This document shows, in pieces, positions 7,043 through 16,046 of a DNA stretch of 27,263 nt. A program made the translations under genes and the position numbers. The stretch lies in contig JADQBA010000120.1 of assembly GCA_016903675.1 (NCBI GenBank), positions 1 through 27,263 of the forward strand, written 5' to 3'. The stretch's first letter is position 1; every line of letters begins with the position of its first letter. The notes under the pieces were generated by a model that was given only the letters and a program-made list of their open reading frames with translations, was not told the DNA's origin and ran no database searches. This stretch comes from Stigonema ocellatum SAG 48.90 = DSM 106950 (GTDB lineage Bacteria > Cyanobacteriota > Cyanobacteriia > Cyanobacteriales > Nostocaceae).

Positions 7043-8242
7043 TTACAGTAAAGACTTGATATCCGACACAACACCTTCAATGAATTTAGGGCTGAATAAG
7101 GACTCAAGTAATTCTCTATCAACATTAACTTTTTGGGTATCTGACAACAATCTAACTATTTCTTCTCCAAAAGATTGGGCATCAACAGCTATTTTAAAAA
7201 ATTTTCTCACCTCTTCTGGCAGACCAGCTATTCCCTGAGGTGCAGAAACAATAGGTCTACCAGAGACAAGCATTTCTATGGACTTTATACTTACCCCGCT
7301 ACCTGTTAAAACCGGATTAATTAGAACACGCCCCGACTGATAAACTGCTATGGAGGATGCTGGATTGATGCTTAAAGACACACCTTGGTGTTCTTCGCAT
7401 AGTTGCTTGACTTTCTTTACAGGATTTGAGCCAGCGATTAGCACTTTAACAGTGGGTAACGTAGAGCGTATAATCGGAAAAACCTGTGTTATAAACCAGA
7501 CTATACCAGCTACGTTGTTGTCAAGCCTTAAGTTCCCTAGAAAGACAACGTCATACATAAGATTGGCGCTAATTTCATTATGGGCTTGTTCTAAATAATT
7601 TTCTTTAGAAAATTCAACAATAGGCGGTAAGTAGCGCCCATTCTTAAAGCCTTGACTTTGCCAAAATTTGAAGTCATCTATAGAGATATCGTAAAAAAAA
7701 GCACTCTTTTTCAGTAAGTCTTTTTCAAAATTTTCCAAGTGAGAGAATGACAAATATTTTTTGAGCTTACTTGTAAAGTCTGTTGTACATGCAAATAACC
7801 GACGGTTATATAGGTACTCTATATTGTGAGAACGAGTGATGAGAGGTACATTTAACTTTTTGCTTAACCTAGCTGCGATTTCTCCACCCTGAATTCCATC
7901 CAACCAGATAACATCAGGATGAAAAAGACGGACACGAGAAAGCAGGGTCGTTAACTCTTTTCCCCTGGCAATCCGAGAAGTCACTTCTAAAGGATAATGT
8001 AATAAGTCAATTGTCCTACGAATAAGAGAGCCTAGTGTACGTTGAAACAGTATGAGATAGATTTCTTTTACATATTTTTTTATTTCAGCTATTTCCTCGG
8101 GTTTTAGCGGTTCGTGAATCCAGGATACGAGTTGTAACTCCACACCGATATTAGAGAAAGCTTTTATCCTTCGCCACATCTCTACTCGCGCACCATGATT
8201 CGGAGGGTAGGGAATTTCATGACAGATTAAAGTAATCTTCAT
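7043..8242 (-). CDS. Glycosyltransferase family 4 (GT-B fold)
   Basis: This 399-residue enzyme starts MKITLICHEIPYPPNHGARV, the usual glycine-containing N-terminal loop of GT4 enzymes. The C-terminal donor domain shows VVFLGNLRLDNNVAG (about 232-246). It also has GSGVSIKSIEMLVSGRPIV (about 314-332), containing the Glu323 expected to contact the donor ribose. It should transfer a sugar from a nucleotide sugar to a lipid-linked intermediate at the inner membrane face. It lies 15 bases downstream of the polymerase gene on the same strand, so the two form an operon. The acceptor and donor sugars cannot be read from sequence. Confidence 0.9.
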   Translation of the reverse strand: MKITLICHEIPYPPNHGARVEMWRRIKAFSNIGVELQLVSWIHEPLKPEEIAEIKKYVKEIYLILFQRTLGSLIRRTIDLLHYPLEVTSRIARGKELTTLLSRVRLFHPDVIWLDGIQGGEIAARLSKKLNVPLITRSHNIEYLYNRRLFACTTDFTSKLKKYLSFSHLENFEKDLLKKSAFFYDISIDDFKFWQSQGFKNGRYLPPIVEFSKENYLEQAHNEISANLMYDVVFLGNLRLDNNVAGIVWFITQVFPIIRSTLPTVKVLIAGSNPVKKVKQLCEEHQGVSLSINPASSIAVYQSGRVLINPVLTGSGVSIKSIEMLVSGRPIVSAPQGIAGLPEEVRKFFKIAVDAQSFGEEIVRLLSDTQKVNVDRELLESLFSPKFIEGVVSDIKSLL

Positions 8243-8257
8243 AATTTTAATACGTTC

Positions 8258-9556
8258 TCAATTTATTCTTTCTTCTTCTACCATCACATTAAGATAATAG
8301 CTGTATTTTTTCGCTTGTTCGTACTCCACAGCCATTGAGAAAATTATTGATATGTATAATATCCAAAAGATACTGTTAGTTGCGACAAGAGTGCTTTCTG
8401 TGATATTGGATAGAAATAAAAACGTCAGATACATTAAAGGCCATAAACCTTCTACCATTTTAGTCGCCCGTAACCACATAACTCCTCTTATACAGGCGGT
8501 TATATAACTTATGGAAAAAACCATTAACCCTAATATCCCCAATTCTGCCACTAAATCCATAAGACCATTGTGAGCATAAGGGCATTCCCATTCCAAAGTG
8601 CGCCAAAGGTAGGCTGTCACCTCATTATCCCAGCTTTGCCAAACCGCATTAAAACCATAGCCTAATAAAGGGCGTTCCCAGATCAGATCAAGCATCACTC
8701 CCCAGATCTCTGTGCGTCCTGAAAGTGTCAAATCCTTACCCAAGACAGCTGCTATAACTGGTAAACTATCTAATAGTAAAGTTGCTGTAGTTCCTACTAC
8801 AAGAACCACAGCAATCACTAAAGGGACTACTTGGTTATAATTGCCTCGCAAAGCCTTATATAGTGGCAAAATAGTTGTCAGAGTCAGAAAAACAATTAGG
8901 GCTGTTTTTGAGGTTGAAAGAATGATTAAAATTACTGAGAACACAAAACCAACCCACGGAACCCATCTATATTTCTGTTGAGAAAGCGAGTTATCGACAC
9001 AGAGTAATAGAAACACTATAATGCTTACATTCATGAGACGACCTAAGGTGTTTTTGTGAGTTATGACACCTCGCCAAGCTCCCGCGTGAATACCTTTTTC
9101 CTGAAAGGTCATTAAACCATAAGATGGCAGTGCTATGGCAAACACGAAGCTTAGTAAAATTATTAATCCGAACATCCATGCTAATAATTCTAGTTGCTCC
9201 CTCATGGTGTAACGTGTAGCTAAGTATACTCCAAATGCAGTAGTCCCCAAAAAAAGTACACTACGACGTGGGGTAATATCTGGTGCTACTGTCCACAACA
9301 CGGATGCTAATGCAATTCCTACCAATAGCCAGATCCAAATCTCCTTGTGTGCAACATGCAAAAAACTTTTCCACCTTTTAATAATCAACAAGAGAGTCAC
9401 GATATAGATTCCCAAAAAAAGGATTGGAGTGTATGGATCTTGAGTGACATTCAGAGCCTCTTCTTGTTCTATGAGAATAGGTATCAAGGCAGTTGTTGAA
9501 AAAAATAGAGTCAATACAACAAATACCTTTTCAGCTTGCCTTGATAATCTTTGCAT
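8258..9556 (-). CDS. O-antigen ligase / Wzy-type exopolysaccharide polymerase
   Basis: This 432-residue inner-membrane protein has about eleven hydrophobic segments. The Wzy_C/O-antigen-ligase region is marked by RGVITHKNTLGR (about 162-173), SGRTEIW (279-285) and YAHNGLMDLVAELGILGL (327-344) in a periplasmic loop. In a Wzx/Wzy pathway it would polymerise lipid-linked repeat units at the outer face; ligase activity is the alternative, since the families are hard to separate. ATG 9556 starts in a normal transmembrane-protein N-terminus (MQRLSRQAEK). It is the first gene of a minus-strand pair with the GT4 gene, and its promoter must lie in the 9557-10368 intergenic region shared with the Wzc-type gene. 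Confidence 0.88.
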   Translation of the reverse strand: MQRLSRQAEKVFVVLTLFFSTTALIPILIEQEEALNVTQDPYTPILFLGIYIVTLLLIIKRWKSFLHVAHKEIWIWLLVGIALASVLWTVAPDITPRRSVLFLGTTAFGVYLATRYTMREQLELLAWMFGLIILLSFVFAIALPSYGLMTFQEKGIHAGAWRGVITHKNTLGRLMNVSIIVFLLLCVDNSLSQQKYRWVPWVGFVFSVILIILSTSKTALIVFLTLTTILPLYKALRGNYNQVVPLVIAVVLVVGTTATLLLDSLPVIAAVLGKDLTLSGRTEIWGVMLDLIWERPLLGYGFNAVWQSWDNEVTAYLWRTLEWECPYAHNGLMDLVAELGILGLMVFSISYITACIRGVMWLRATKMVEGLWPLMYLTFLFLSNITESTLVATNSIFWILYISIIFSMAVEYEQAKKYSYYLNVMVEEERIN

Positions 9557-9771
9557 GGCAACTTTATTTGCAATAACTTATTAGCCGTCCCAAGAAAATT
9601 TCTCAAACAGAAAAAGTGATGCTTAATTTGACATTCCGGCGTTTGCCCTGGCATCCTAATTCAAGGAAAAGACGCGGTGACGCGGAGTCAATTGATGGGG
9701 ATTGAACCCCAACTGAAATATGGCAAGAAAGCACCCACTTGGGGTATTAAACCCAAGGGCGTAACGGCCAG

Positions 9772-9820
9772 GACACGGGGCATGAAGATTCCGCTTTCCT
9801 TTGTCTCGTAGCCCCGTGTC
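9772..9820. repeat. Inverted repeat, 10-bp stem
   Basis: GACACGGGGC (9772-9781) and GCCCCGTGTC (9811-9820) are perfectly complementary around a 29-base loop. No T-run follows on either strand. It sits between the polymerase operon and the Wzc-type gene and could be a repeat-element end or an RNA structure in a long leader. Confidence 0.6.
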
Positions 9821-9868
9821 TCTTCGAGAAATTTACCGTATAAGGATTACCCCACTTATTATTATATT

Positions 9869-9910
9869 CACAGAAGTGATTTTTGATTCAGCCTGAAATT
9901 TTGACTTTAC
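9869..9910 (+). promoter_or_regulatory. Conserved upstream block, copy B first half
   Basis: These 42 bases match 6053-6094 at 40 positions. In copy A the sequence continues directly into the second half; here the second half lies about 308 bp further on. Confidence 0.5.
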
Positions 9911-10103
9911 TTTATTTTTATTTGCCAGAAGGTATCTGTAAATTTTATGTAAAGACAGACAGAACCTATACGTAGGAAGGTTTGTTAGGGGATAATGAAT
10001 AAGGCTAGTACTCGACCAGATGAAATTTGATGGGTGAGAATTGACGCAAAGACGCACCGGACACGGGGACGCGGAAAATATCCACATGTCAAAATTTGTG
10101 TGG

Positions 10104-10131
10104 TGGACTACTAGTAGAAATCTGGTACAAT
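10104..10131 (+). promoter_or_regulatory. Candidate sigma-70-type promoter
   Basis: TGGACT (10104-10109) and TACAAT (10126-10131) are 16 bases apart, with TGG directly before the -10 box resembling an extended -10. It lies about 240 bases upstream of the Wzc-type gene and would give a long leader containing block B's second half. Confidence 0.3.
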
Positions 10132-10218
10132 TTATCCATAAAATTAGGAATTGTTATGCGCAAAAAAGACTAATGAGTGCAGAGTCTGTAACCCCATCAC
10201 TTTGTTGGATGTTAACCG

Positions 10219-10245
10219 TACCGTACTCACGCTACCATTGGTCGT
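10219..10245 (+). promoter_or_regulatory. Conserved upstream block, copy B second half
   Basis: The 27 bases, including GCTACCATTGGT, match 6092-6118 with four substitutions. The following GCAAC also has a counterpart in copy A. Confidence 0.45.
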
Positions 10246-10299
10246 TGTAAAAAATGCAACACCGTTACAAATAGATATCCCGTTTGTCTTTCTGGTAAG

Positions 10300-10328
10300 T
10301 TGGCAAGAATTTACTAAAAATATAGATT
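10300..10328 (+). promoter_or_regulatory. Candidate promoter close to the Wzc-type gene
   Basis: TTGGCA (10300-10305) and TAGATT (10323-10328) are 17 bases apart; TATAGA two bases earlier is the alternative -10. The start codon follows about 40 bases later. Confidence 0.3.
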
Positions 10329-10368
10329 GAGAAAACCGTGTATTTAATATACTCGAATAGGAAAACCA

Positions 10369-12675
10369 ATGCCAACGAAGAAAAAAAGCTTGCCGTATTC
10401 GAGAAGTTATAATACTGTGTTGAAAGAGCCCCATTTGTTGTGGAGAAGACCAGAAGGCGAAGAAGAAAATACAGGTATAAATCAGGTTTTTTCTGTATTG
10501 CGTCGTCGGCTAGGTTTGATTGCTAGTGCGACAGTTGTTATGACGACATTGGCTATTGTATGGACAGTAACTCGAACTCCAAAATATGAAGGGAAGTTTC
10601 AGATATTAGTTGAACCATTAAAAAGTGCTGATAGTGAGTTACTGCTTTTACTATCGGAAACTTTAAAGCAAAATATCAACGAAATCACCAAAAGCAATAA
10701 AACCGAAATGGATTATCAGGCTTTGATGGAGGTTTTGAAAAGTCCAAAGCTGATAGAGCCAGTTGTCAAAGATATGAAAAACCGCTATCCAGACATTACC
10801 TACGATCAACTTGTTGCGAGTGATGCGTCTGGTAAAGTGTCTCCTGAGCGAGTTGGCACGCTACATATTAGTCGCATTGGTAAAGGCAAAGATCTATCAA
10901 GAGTTGTGGAGGTTCGCTATCGAGAATCCAACCCGCAAAAAGTCCAGTATGTTTTAGAGCGGGTATCACAAGCATATCAAAACTACAGTAAAGAACAACA
11001 GCAGACGAACTTACGTCAGGGAATAAAATTTGTTGAGCAGCAGATTCCCAAAATGCAACTCCGAGTGAATGCACTTCAAGGACAAATGCAAGTGTTCCAA
11101 AAGAAGTATAACATGTTCAACTCGGAACTTCAGGGCGAACAATTGCTCAACAGAGCTGATGAACTCAAAGGACAGCGCATAGAAACCGAAAGAAAGTTAG
11201 CTGAGACTCGCTCACTTTCTGCTTCTTTGCAAAAGCAGTTGGAAATGTCAGCAAATACAGCGATCGCCGCATCGGCGTTGAGTGAATCACCTCAATATCA
11301 GCAAGTCCTCACTCGTTTGCAAGAGGTAGAAACAAAAATAGCCACAGAGTCAACCCGCCTCACTGACAACAACCCAGTCATGGGGAATTTGCGCGAACAG
11401 CGACGGAAACTGCTACCTTTAGTACAGCAAGAAGCGAAACTGGCATTAGGCAGCAATGGTGGGAAGAATAACTCTCAAGTAGGAGTTTATCAAAACTCGG
11501 TTCGCCGTGACCTGATCAAACAACTGGCTAATACCGCTAACCAAATTCAGATGTTAGAAAGTAGCCTCCAAGCTAATAAAAAAGCAACGGCTGATCTGAA
11601 TCAACAAATTCAAGAATATCCTGCCCTTTCACGTCAGTATGCCAACTTACAAAGGGAATTGCAAGTTTCTACCGACACTCTCAATCAGATTTTAGCTAAG
11701 CAAGAAGCACTGCGGGTAAATGCTGCTCAACAGGATATTCCTTGGGAAGTGATTACGCCTCCTACACTTCCTCGTAACAAAAAAGGTAATCTCGTACCAG
11801 TCGGACTGAATGCTGAGCGTAACATTGTCTTGGGAGGAGTTGCAGGGTTACTCTTGGGAACTCTGGCTGCTTTCGTTCTGGAAAATTCGCAAAATGTCTT
11901 TTGGGATCCTGAAGAAATCAAACGTACAACGAAACTACCAGTTTTTGCGGTTGTTCCTTTCCATAAAGAATTAAGACACCCGACTTCTGTCACTGATAAA
12001 CAACTCCCTCATACAGATAAAAAACAAAAAAATCAATTTGCATCAACTGTAAAAGCTGAGACTCAGGAGTATCAAACAACTGCTTTTACTGAAGCTTTTT
12101 GCTCTCTTTATAACCGAATAAACTCTCTCAAATCACGAGCTTCTATCCACTCGATAGTTGTTACATCAGCGACAAGTGGCGATGGAAAATCTACAGTAGC
12201 AGTGAATTTAGCAAAGATAGCAGCTCAAGCAGGTCAAAAAGTGCTACTAGTAGATGCTAATTTACGTCATCCTCAAGTTCATCATGCATTAGGTTTAGTT
12301 AACATCAAAGGACTTAGCGAGATACTTTTTCTAGGTATAGATTTTAATGATGTTGTTAGACAAGCACCTAAAGAAGAAAATCTTTTTGTGATCACGGCTG
12401 GTGAGGCACCGCAAAATCCCACAAAGTTGTTCTCATCTCAAAGAATGGAGAATTTCGTGGAGGAAGCCCATACAAAATATCATTTAGTTTTGTATGACGC
12501 ACCACATATTATGGGACTTTTAGACACAAGCATCTTAGCAAATCGTGCCGATGGAGTTTTGATAGTTGCAGGACTTGGTAAAACAGTTCGTCCTTCTTTG
12601 CACCAAGCCTTGGAAGAATTAAAAAATAGTCAGGTTCCAGTCTTGGGCATAGTAGCTGATACCATTCAACGGTAG
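10369..12675 (+). CDS. Exopolysaccharide co-polymerase fused to BY-kinase (Wzc type)
   Basis: This inner-membrane protein of 768 residues sets polysaccharide chain length and couples it to tyrosine-kinase activity. Domains in order: Wzz domain with TM1 about 48-67, a long periplasmic coiled-coil region (about 200-450), a proline-containing segment (PWEVITPPTLP, 458-468) before TM2 (about 485-504), then a cytosolic CpsD/CapB-type kinase. Walker A is SATSGDGKST (600-609), Walker A' is VLLVDANLRHP (625-635), and Walker B is LVLYDAP (706-712). The usual C-terminal tyrosine cluster is missing: the protein ends GIVADTIQR, with no Tyr after 709. AGGA lies 6 bases before the ATG. The flippase gene follows 53 bases downstream on the same strand. 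Confidence 0.93.
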   Translation: MPTKKKSLPYSRSYNTVLKEPHLLWRRPEGEEENTGINQVFSVLRRRLGLIASATVVMTTLAIVWTVTRTPKYEGKFQILVEPLKSADSELLLLLSETLKQNINEITKSNKTEMDYQALMEVLKSPKLIEPVVKDMKNRYPDITYDQLVASDASGKVSPERVGTLHISRIGKGKDLSRVVEVRYRESNPQKVQYVLERVSQAYQNYSKEQQQTNLRQGIKFVEQQIPKMQLRVNALQGQMQVFQKKYNMFNSELQGEQLLNRADELKGQRIETERKLAETRSLSASLQKQLEMSANTAIAASALSESPQYQQVLTRLQEVETKIATESTRLTDNNPVMGNLREQRRKLLPLVQQEAKLALGSNGGKNNSQVGVYQNSVRRDLIKQLANTANQIQMLESSLQANKKATADLNQQIQEYPALSRQYANLQRELQVSTDTLNQILAKQEALRVNAAQQDIPWEVITPPTLPRNKKGNLVPVGLNAERNIVLGGVAGLLLGTLAAFVLENSQNVFWDPEEIKRTTKLPVFAVVPFHKELRHPTSVTDKQLPHTDKKQKNQFASTVKAETQEYQTTAFTEAFCSLYNRINSLKSRASIHSIVVTSATSGDGKSTVAVNLAKIAAQAGQKVLLVDANLRHPQVHHALGLVNIKGLSEILFLGIDFNDVVRQAPKEENLFVITAGEAPQNPTKLFSSQRMENFVEEAHTKYHLVLYDAPHIMGLLDTSILANRADGVLIVAGLGKTVRPSLHQALEELKNSQVPVLGIVADTIQR

Positions 12676-12728
12676 CTAGTAGCAAACATTAATATTTTCG
12701 TCACTCGTTTGTTGTCTGAAAGATAGTA

Positions 12729-14075
12729 ATGATATCAATTCGTCCTGTGATAAACATTGTCAAGAAAAAATTATCCAGTCAATTCATCCGAAATGTTGGC
12801 TGGCTGAGTATCTCAGAAATTATCTATAGAGTCTTGCGCTTGGGATTAGTTGTCATCATTGCGCGGTTTTTAACCCCCCACGACTACGGTTTGGGTGCGA
12901 TTGTGATGACAGTGCGTGAGTTTTCAATCACATTTATGGATGTAGGTATAAGCACAAAAATTATTCAGGCTGAAGAAGAATTAGAGGATTTGTGTAACTC
13001 TGCATACTGGTTAAATTGGGTCGTTGTTTTGAGTCTTTTTGTTATTCAGTCTATTGCAGCTTTTCCCATAGCTTGGTTTTATAAAAGTCCAAATCTGATT
13101 TTGCCAATTATTGTTTCAGGTTTAGCTTACTTAATTTGGCCTCTGTCAACCATACAAAAAACTCTCATACAAAGAGAAAATCGTCTGAAAGTAATAGCTA
13201 TTACGAATAGTCTTCAAAACGTGACTGGCTGTATATTGAGTGCGATTTTTGCTGTGTCAGGTATGGGTGTATGGTCATTGGTGTTGCCTTCAATATTAGC
13301 TTCACCTATCGAAACCTTAATATACTACAGATCACATCCTTGGCGTTTAAGCACAGGATTTACTACCAAAAATTGGGGAAATCTTGTAAAATTTGGTCAT
13401 AACATTTTAGGAGTTTCCTTGTTAAGAACATTAAGAAATAACTTAGATTATTTGTTAGTTGGTCGCTTTGTTGTAAACCCAGGAGATACTGAATATGGAA
13501 TAAAGGAATTAGGGTTATACTTCTTTGGTTTTAACGCAGGATTAGGAATTAGTTTAAGTTTTATTAATGCTATGAACTCAGCAATTTTGCCTCATTTATG
13601 TGCAGTTCGCTCAGAATGGTCTGAATTGAAAAAATCCTATTTTAGTAGTCTGAAAACTATTTGCGCAACTATTGTCCCTTTTGTTCTACTCCAATCTAGT
13701 TTAGCTCATATTTATGTACCAATTATTTTTGGTCGTAAGTGGCAGCCTGCCATCCCTGTCGTTATCCTAATTTGCTTATCAGCAATTCCACGACCCTTTG
13801 CAGATGCAGCTTCTCAATTGCTCATAGCTGTTGGAAAACCCCATTTAGATTTGCGCTGGAATTTAATCTTTACTATGTTATTTACTATAGCAATACTGAT
13901 AGGAGTTAACTTACAAATTCTTGGTGTAGATATATCAGTCTTATCAGTTCATCTAGGAGAACATTGGCAAATAATTGTTGTAGCTATATCTGTTTTATTA
14001 GTTCATCTTGTGTTTTTACCTCTGTTTACATTGTGGGCTACACATCATGTTTTCCCAAAAACTCAAAAAAATTAG
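12729..14075 (+). CDS. Wzx-type polysaccharide flippase (MOP/PST superfamily)
   Basis: This 448-residue protein has about a dozen hydrophobic segments. Near the N-terminus it carries the family pattern NVGWLSISEIIYRVLRLG followed by IIARFLTPHDYGLGAIVM, as in lipopolysaccharide-biosynthesis flippases. It would move lipid-linked repeat units across the inner membrane to the Wzy-type polymerase. ATG 12729 follows a weakly purine-rich GAAAGATAGTA. It is probably co-transcribed with the Wzc-type gene 53 bases upstream. The stop is followed by GGGGCGTTGCTGAATTTAG, which looks like an insertion-sequence end, so the locus may once have extended further. Confidence 0.9.
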   Translation: MISIRPVINIVKKKLSSQFIRNVGWLSISEIIYRVLRLGLVVIIARFLTPHDYGLGAIVMTVREFSITFMDVGISTKIIQAEEELEDLCNSAYWLNWVVVLSLFVIQSIAAFPIAWFYKSPNLILPIIVSGLAYLIWPLSTIQKTLIQRENRLKVIAITNSLQNVTGCILSAIFAVSGMGVWSLVLPSILASPIETLIYYRSHPWRLSTGFTTKNWGNLVKFGHNILGVSLLRTLRNNLDYLLVGRFVVNPGDTEYGIKELGLYFFGFNAGLGISLSFINAMNSAILPHLCAVRSEWSELKKSYFSSLKTICATIVPFVLLQSSLAHIYVPIIFGRKWQPAIPVVILICLSAIPRPFADAASQLLIAVGKPHLDLRWNLIFTMLFTIAILIGVNLQILGVDISVLSVHLGEHWQIIVVAISVLLVHLVFLPLFTLWATHHVFPKTQKN

Positions 14076-14139
14076 GGGCGTTGCTGAATTTAGTAATGAA
14101 TTACGTTTAGTTACAGATTTGTAATTTTCCAGAACCCTT

Positions 14140-14168
14140 GTAGAGACAAGGGGTAATCGCTTCTCTAC
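14140..14168. repeat. Small inverted repeat GTAGAGA / TCTCTAC
   Basis: A 7-bp perfect inverted repeat flanks CAAGGGGTAATCGCT. It resembles the common Nostoc-type interspersed hairpin built on GTAGAGAC. No function is apparent. Confidence 0.45.
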
Positions 14169-14200
14169 GAATCTGGCTCCTAACTCCTGATTTCTGTTGG

Positions 14201-14231
14201 AAAAAAAAGTGGCCCTAAAATTCAGAGCCAC
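14201..14231 (-). terminator. Rho-independent terminator for gnd
   Basis: Read on the minus strand, an 8-bp stem (GTGGCTCT with AGGGCCAC, one T-G pair) closes a 7-base loop and is followed at once by eight T residues. It lies about 110 bases after the gnd stop codon and faces the right way to end that transcript. Confidence 0.85.
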
Positions 14232-14292
14232 CCGCAAAATTTTCCACAAAAACCCTCTAAACGTAACTTCCTTAGAGGTGCAATTCCCAACT

Positions 14293-14342
14293 ATGAATTA
14301 TGAAAATTTTCCCATTCATAATTCATAATTCATAATTCATCA
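14293..14342. repeat. ATTCATA tandem repeat and inverted repeat at the end of gnd
   Basis: ATTCATA is repeated three times with a partial fourth copy up to the gnd stop codon. The upstream ATGAATTATGAA (14293-14304) pairs perfectly over 12 bp with TTCATAATTCAT (14315-14326). This is another short heptamer array abutting a gene end. Confidence 0.75.
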
Positions 14343-15827
14343 TTTAGTAGGCGGTGTAGTGGGTAATGTAGCTTGCTGTTGAATAGGCGTCGAAGTTTGG
14401 ATGGACGCCTCAGCAATTGGAGTCCATTCAGTGTGGAAGACTCCAGGCTTATCAACCCGTTCGTAAGTATGGGCACCAAAGTAGTCGCGTTGGGCTTGAG
14501 TCAGGTTTTGAGGCAAGCGATCGCGTCGATAGCTATCAAAATAATCCAAAGACGCACTAAATGCTGGCACTGGAATTCCCAGCCTTGCTGCTGTCGCCAA
14601 CACCTCCCGCCAAGCTGGTTGCCTGTCGAGAATCGTCTGCTTAAATTCTGGTGCCAATAGGAGGTTAGGCAACGCTGGATTTTCATTAAAAGCGTTCTTA
14701 ATCTTATTCAAAAATCCAGCGCGAATAATACAGCCGCCCTTCCAAATCCGCGCCATCTCACTCAGATTCAGATCGTAATTATACGTATGGGACGCCGTAG
14801 CTAAAAGCGCCATGCCCTGAGCGTAAGAACAGATTTTCGAGCAATAGAGGGCATCCCGCACCATGTTGATAAAACCTTTGGTATCTCCCTCAAACTTGCC
14901 AGTTGGACCTGTGAGGATCTTAGATGCAGCTACCCGCTCTTTTTTAAAGGAAGACATAATCCGGGCATTCACCGCCGCGATGATTGTCGGAATACAAACC
15001 CCCAACTCCAAGGCACTCTGCACCGTCCAGCGTCCAGTTCCCTTTTGCCCTGCTGCGTCGAGAACCAAATCAACCAAGGGTAGATTTGTTTCTGGGTCAA
15101 TGTAGGGGAAAATCTTTGCCGTAATCTCAATCAAAAACGAATTGAGTTCGTCAGTGGTGTTCCATTCCGTAAACACCTCATGTAGCTGATTGTGGTCAAG
15201 TCCTACGGCATTTTTCAGCAAGTCGTATGCCTCTGCAATGAGCTGCATATCCCCGTACTCAATGCCGTTATGTACCATTTTGACGTAGTGACCTGCACCA
15301 CCAGGACCAATATACGTCACACAAGGACCATCATCGACTTGGGCAGCAATTTTGGTAAAAATTGGCTCTAAATACTCGTAAGAGCTTTTTGTGCCGCCAG
15401 GCATCAGGGATGGACCATTCAGCGCTCCTTCTTCACCGCCACTGACGCCCATGCCAATAAAGCGAAAACCCTTTGGTTCTAGTTCGCGGGTACGTCTTTC
15501 CGTATCTTCAAACAAAGAGTTACCACCATCGATAATGATGTCGCCCTCATCCAGTATGGGTGTGAGCTGGTTAATTACCACATCCACTGGCGAACCAGCT
15601 TTGACCATAATCAAGATTTTGCGGGGACGTTCCAGGGCTGCAACAAATTCTTCCAGGGTATAAGCGGCTTTGACGTTTCTTCCCTGGGCACGCTCGGCCA
15701 TGAAAACATCTGTTTTATCTCGTGAGCGGTTGTAAACTGCTATTGGGAAGCCATTGCGCTCCACATTTAGAGCCAGGTTTTCACCCATAACGGCCAAACC
15801 AATCACACCAAAGCTTTGTTTTGTCAT
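14340..15827 (-). CDS. gnd: 6-phosphogluconate dehydrogenase, decarboxylating
   Basis: This cytosolic enzyme of the oxidative pentose phosphate pathway converts 6-phosphogluconate and NADP+ to ribulose 5-phosphate, CO2 and NADPH. The 495-residue product starts MTKQSFGVIGLAVMGENLAL, with NRSRDKT at 33-39, where Arg34 favours NADP. The substrate site has GVSGGEEGALNGPSLMPGG (127-145), and YVKMVHNGIEYGD holds catalytic Lys183 and Glu190 at their canonical positions. The C-terminus shows FGAHTYERVDKPGVFHTEW. A short Pro/Thr/Gln-rich tail (ending TLPTTPPTK) extends beyond the usual end and abuts a repeat array. No Shine-Dalgarno sequence is obvious. A strong terminator lies downstream. In heterocystous cyanobacteria this pathway supplies reductant in the dark and in heterocysts. 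Confidence 0.97.
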   Translation of the reverse strand: MTKQSFGVIGLAVMGENLALNVERNGFPIAVYNRSRDKTDVFMAERAQGRNVKAAYTLEEFVAALERPRKILIMVKAGSPVDVVINQLTPILDEGDIIIDGGNSLFEDTERRTRELEPKGFRFIGMGVSGGEEGALNGPSLMPGGTKSSYEYLEPIFTKIAAQVDDGPCVTYIGPGGAGHYVKMVHNGIEYGDMQLIAEAYDLLKNAVGLDHNQLHEVFTEWNTTDELNSFLIEITAKIFPYIDPETNLPLVDLVLDAAGQKGTGRWTVQSALELGVCIPTIIAAVNARIMSSFKKERVAASKILTGPTGKFEGDTKGFINMVRDALYCSKICSYAQGMALLATASHTYNYDLNLSEMARIWKGGCIIRAGFLNKIKNAFNENPALPNLLLAPEFKQTILDRQPAWREVLATAARLGIPVPAFSASLDYFDSYRRDRLPQNLTQAQRDYFGAHTYERVDKPGVFHTEWTPIAEASIQTSTPIQQQATLPTTPPTK

Positions 15828-16046
15828 AAATTTTCTTGGCTAACTCTTGCAGTTCCTTTTATCTTTAGGGTAGTCCGAGATTTTTGCTTCTCCCCTAAAG
15901 AAGACATTAAGAGTTCATATATACACTAAAAATCTAGAACTTACACAGGTAATTAATTTTAATTTGTATCTTAGTCAACAATTATCTCGCAAAATTTGCA
16001 AAATTGAAATATCTAGTCAAGTGACACAATCAGGAGCAGCTTTAAA

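Larger units (their letters stand above)
9557..10368. other. Divergent intergenic region of the polysaccharide locus
   Basis: No convincing gene is visible in 812 bp. The region holds several hairpins, among them TGGGG-ATTGAA-CCCCA and CTTGGG-GTATTAAA-CCCAAG between 9695 and 9756. It also holds two halves of a conserved upstream block (9869-9910 and 10219-10245), GACGCGG-type interspersed words, and candidate promoters for the Wzc-type gene. Transcription of the polymerase operon must start here in the other direction, but I see no clear promoter for it. Confidence 0.6.

Noticed and set aside
9833..10250. 84- and 69-residue reading frames in the divergent intergenic region
   Set aside because: They overlap conserved non-coding blocks and repeat words, lack ribosome-binding sites and have no protein-like features.
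14076..14100. Insertion-sequence end (GGGGCGTTGCTGAATTTAG)
   Set aside because: It resembles the terminal sequence of cyanobacterial insertion sequences, but there is no second end and no transposase, so it is mentioned only in the flippase entry.
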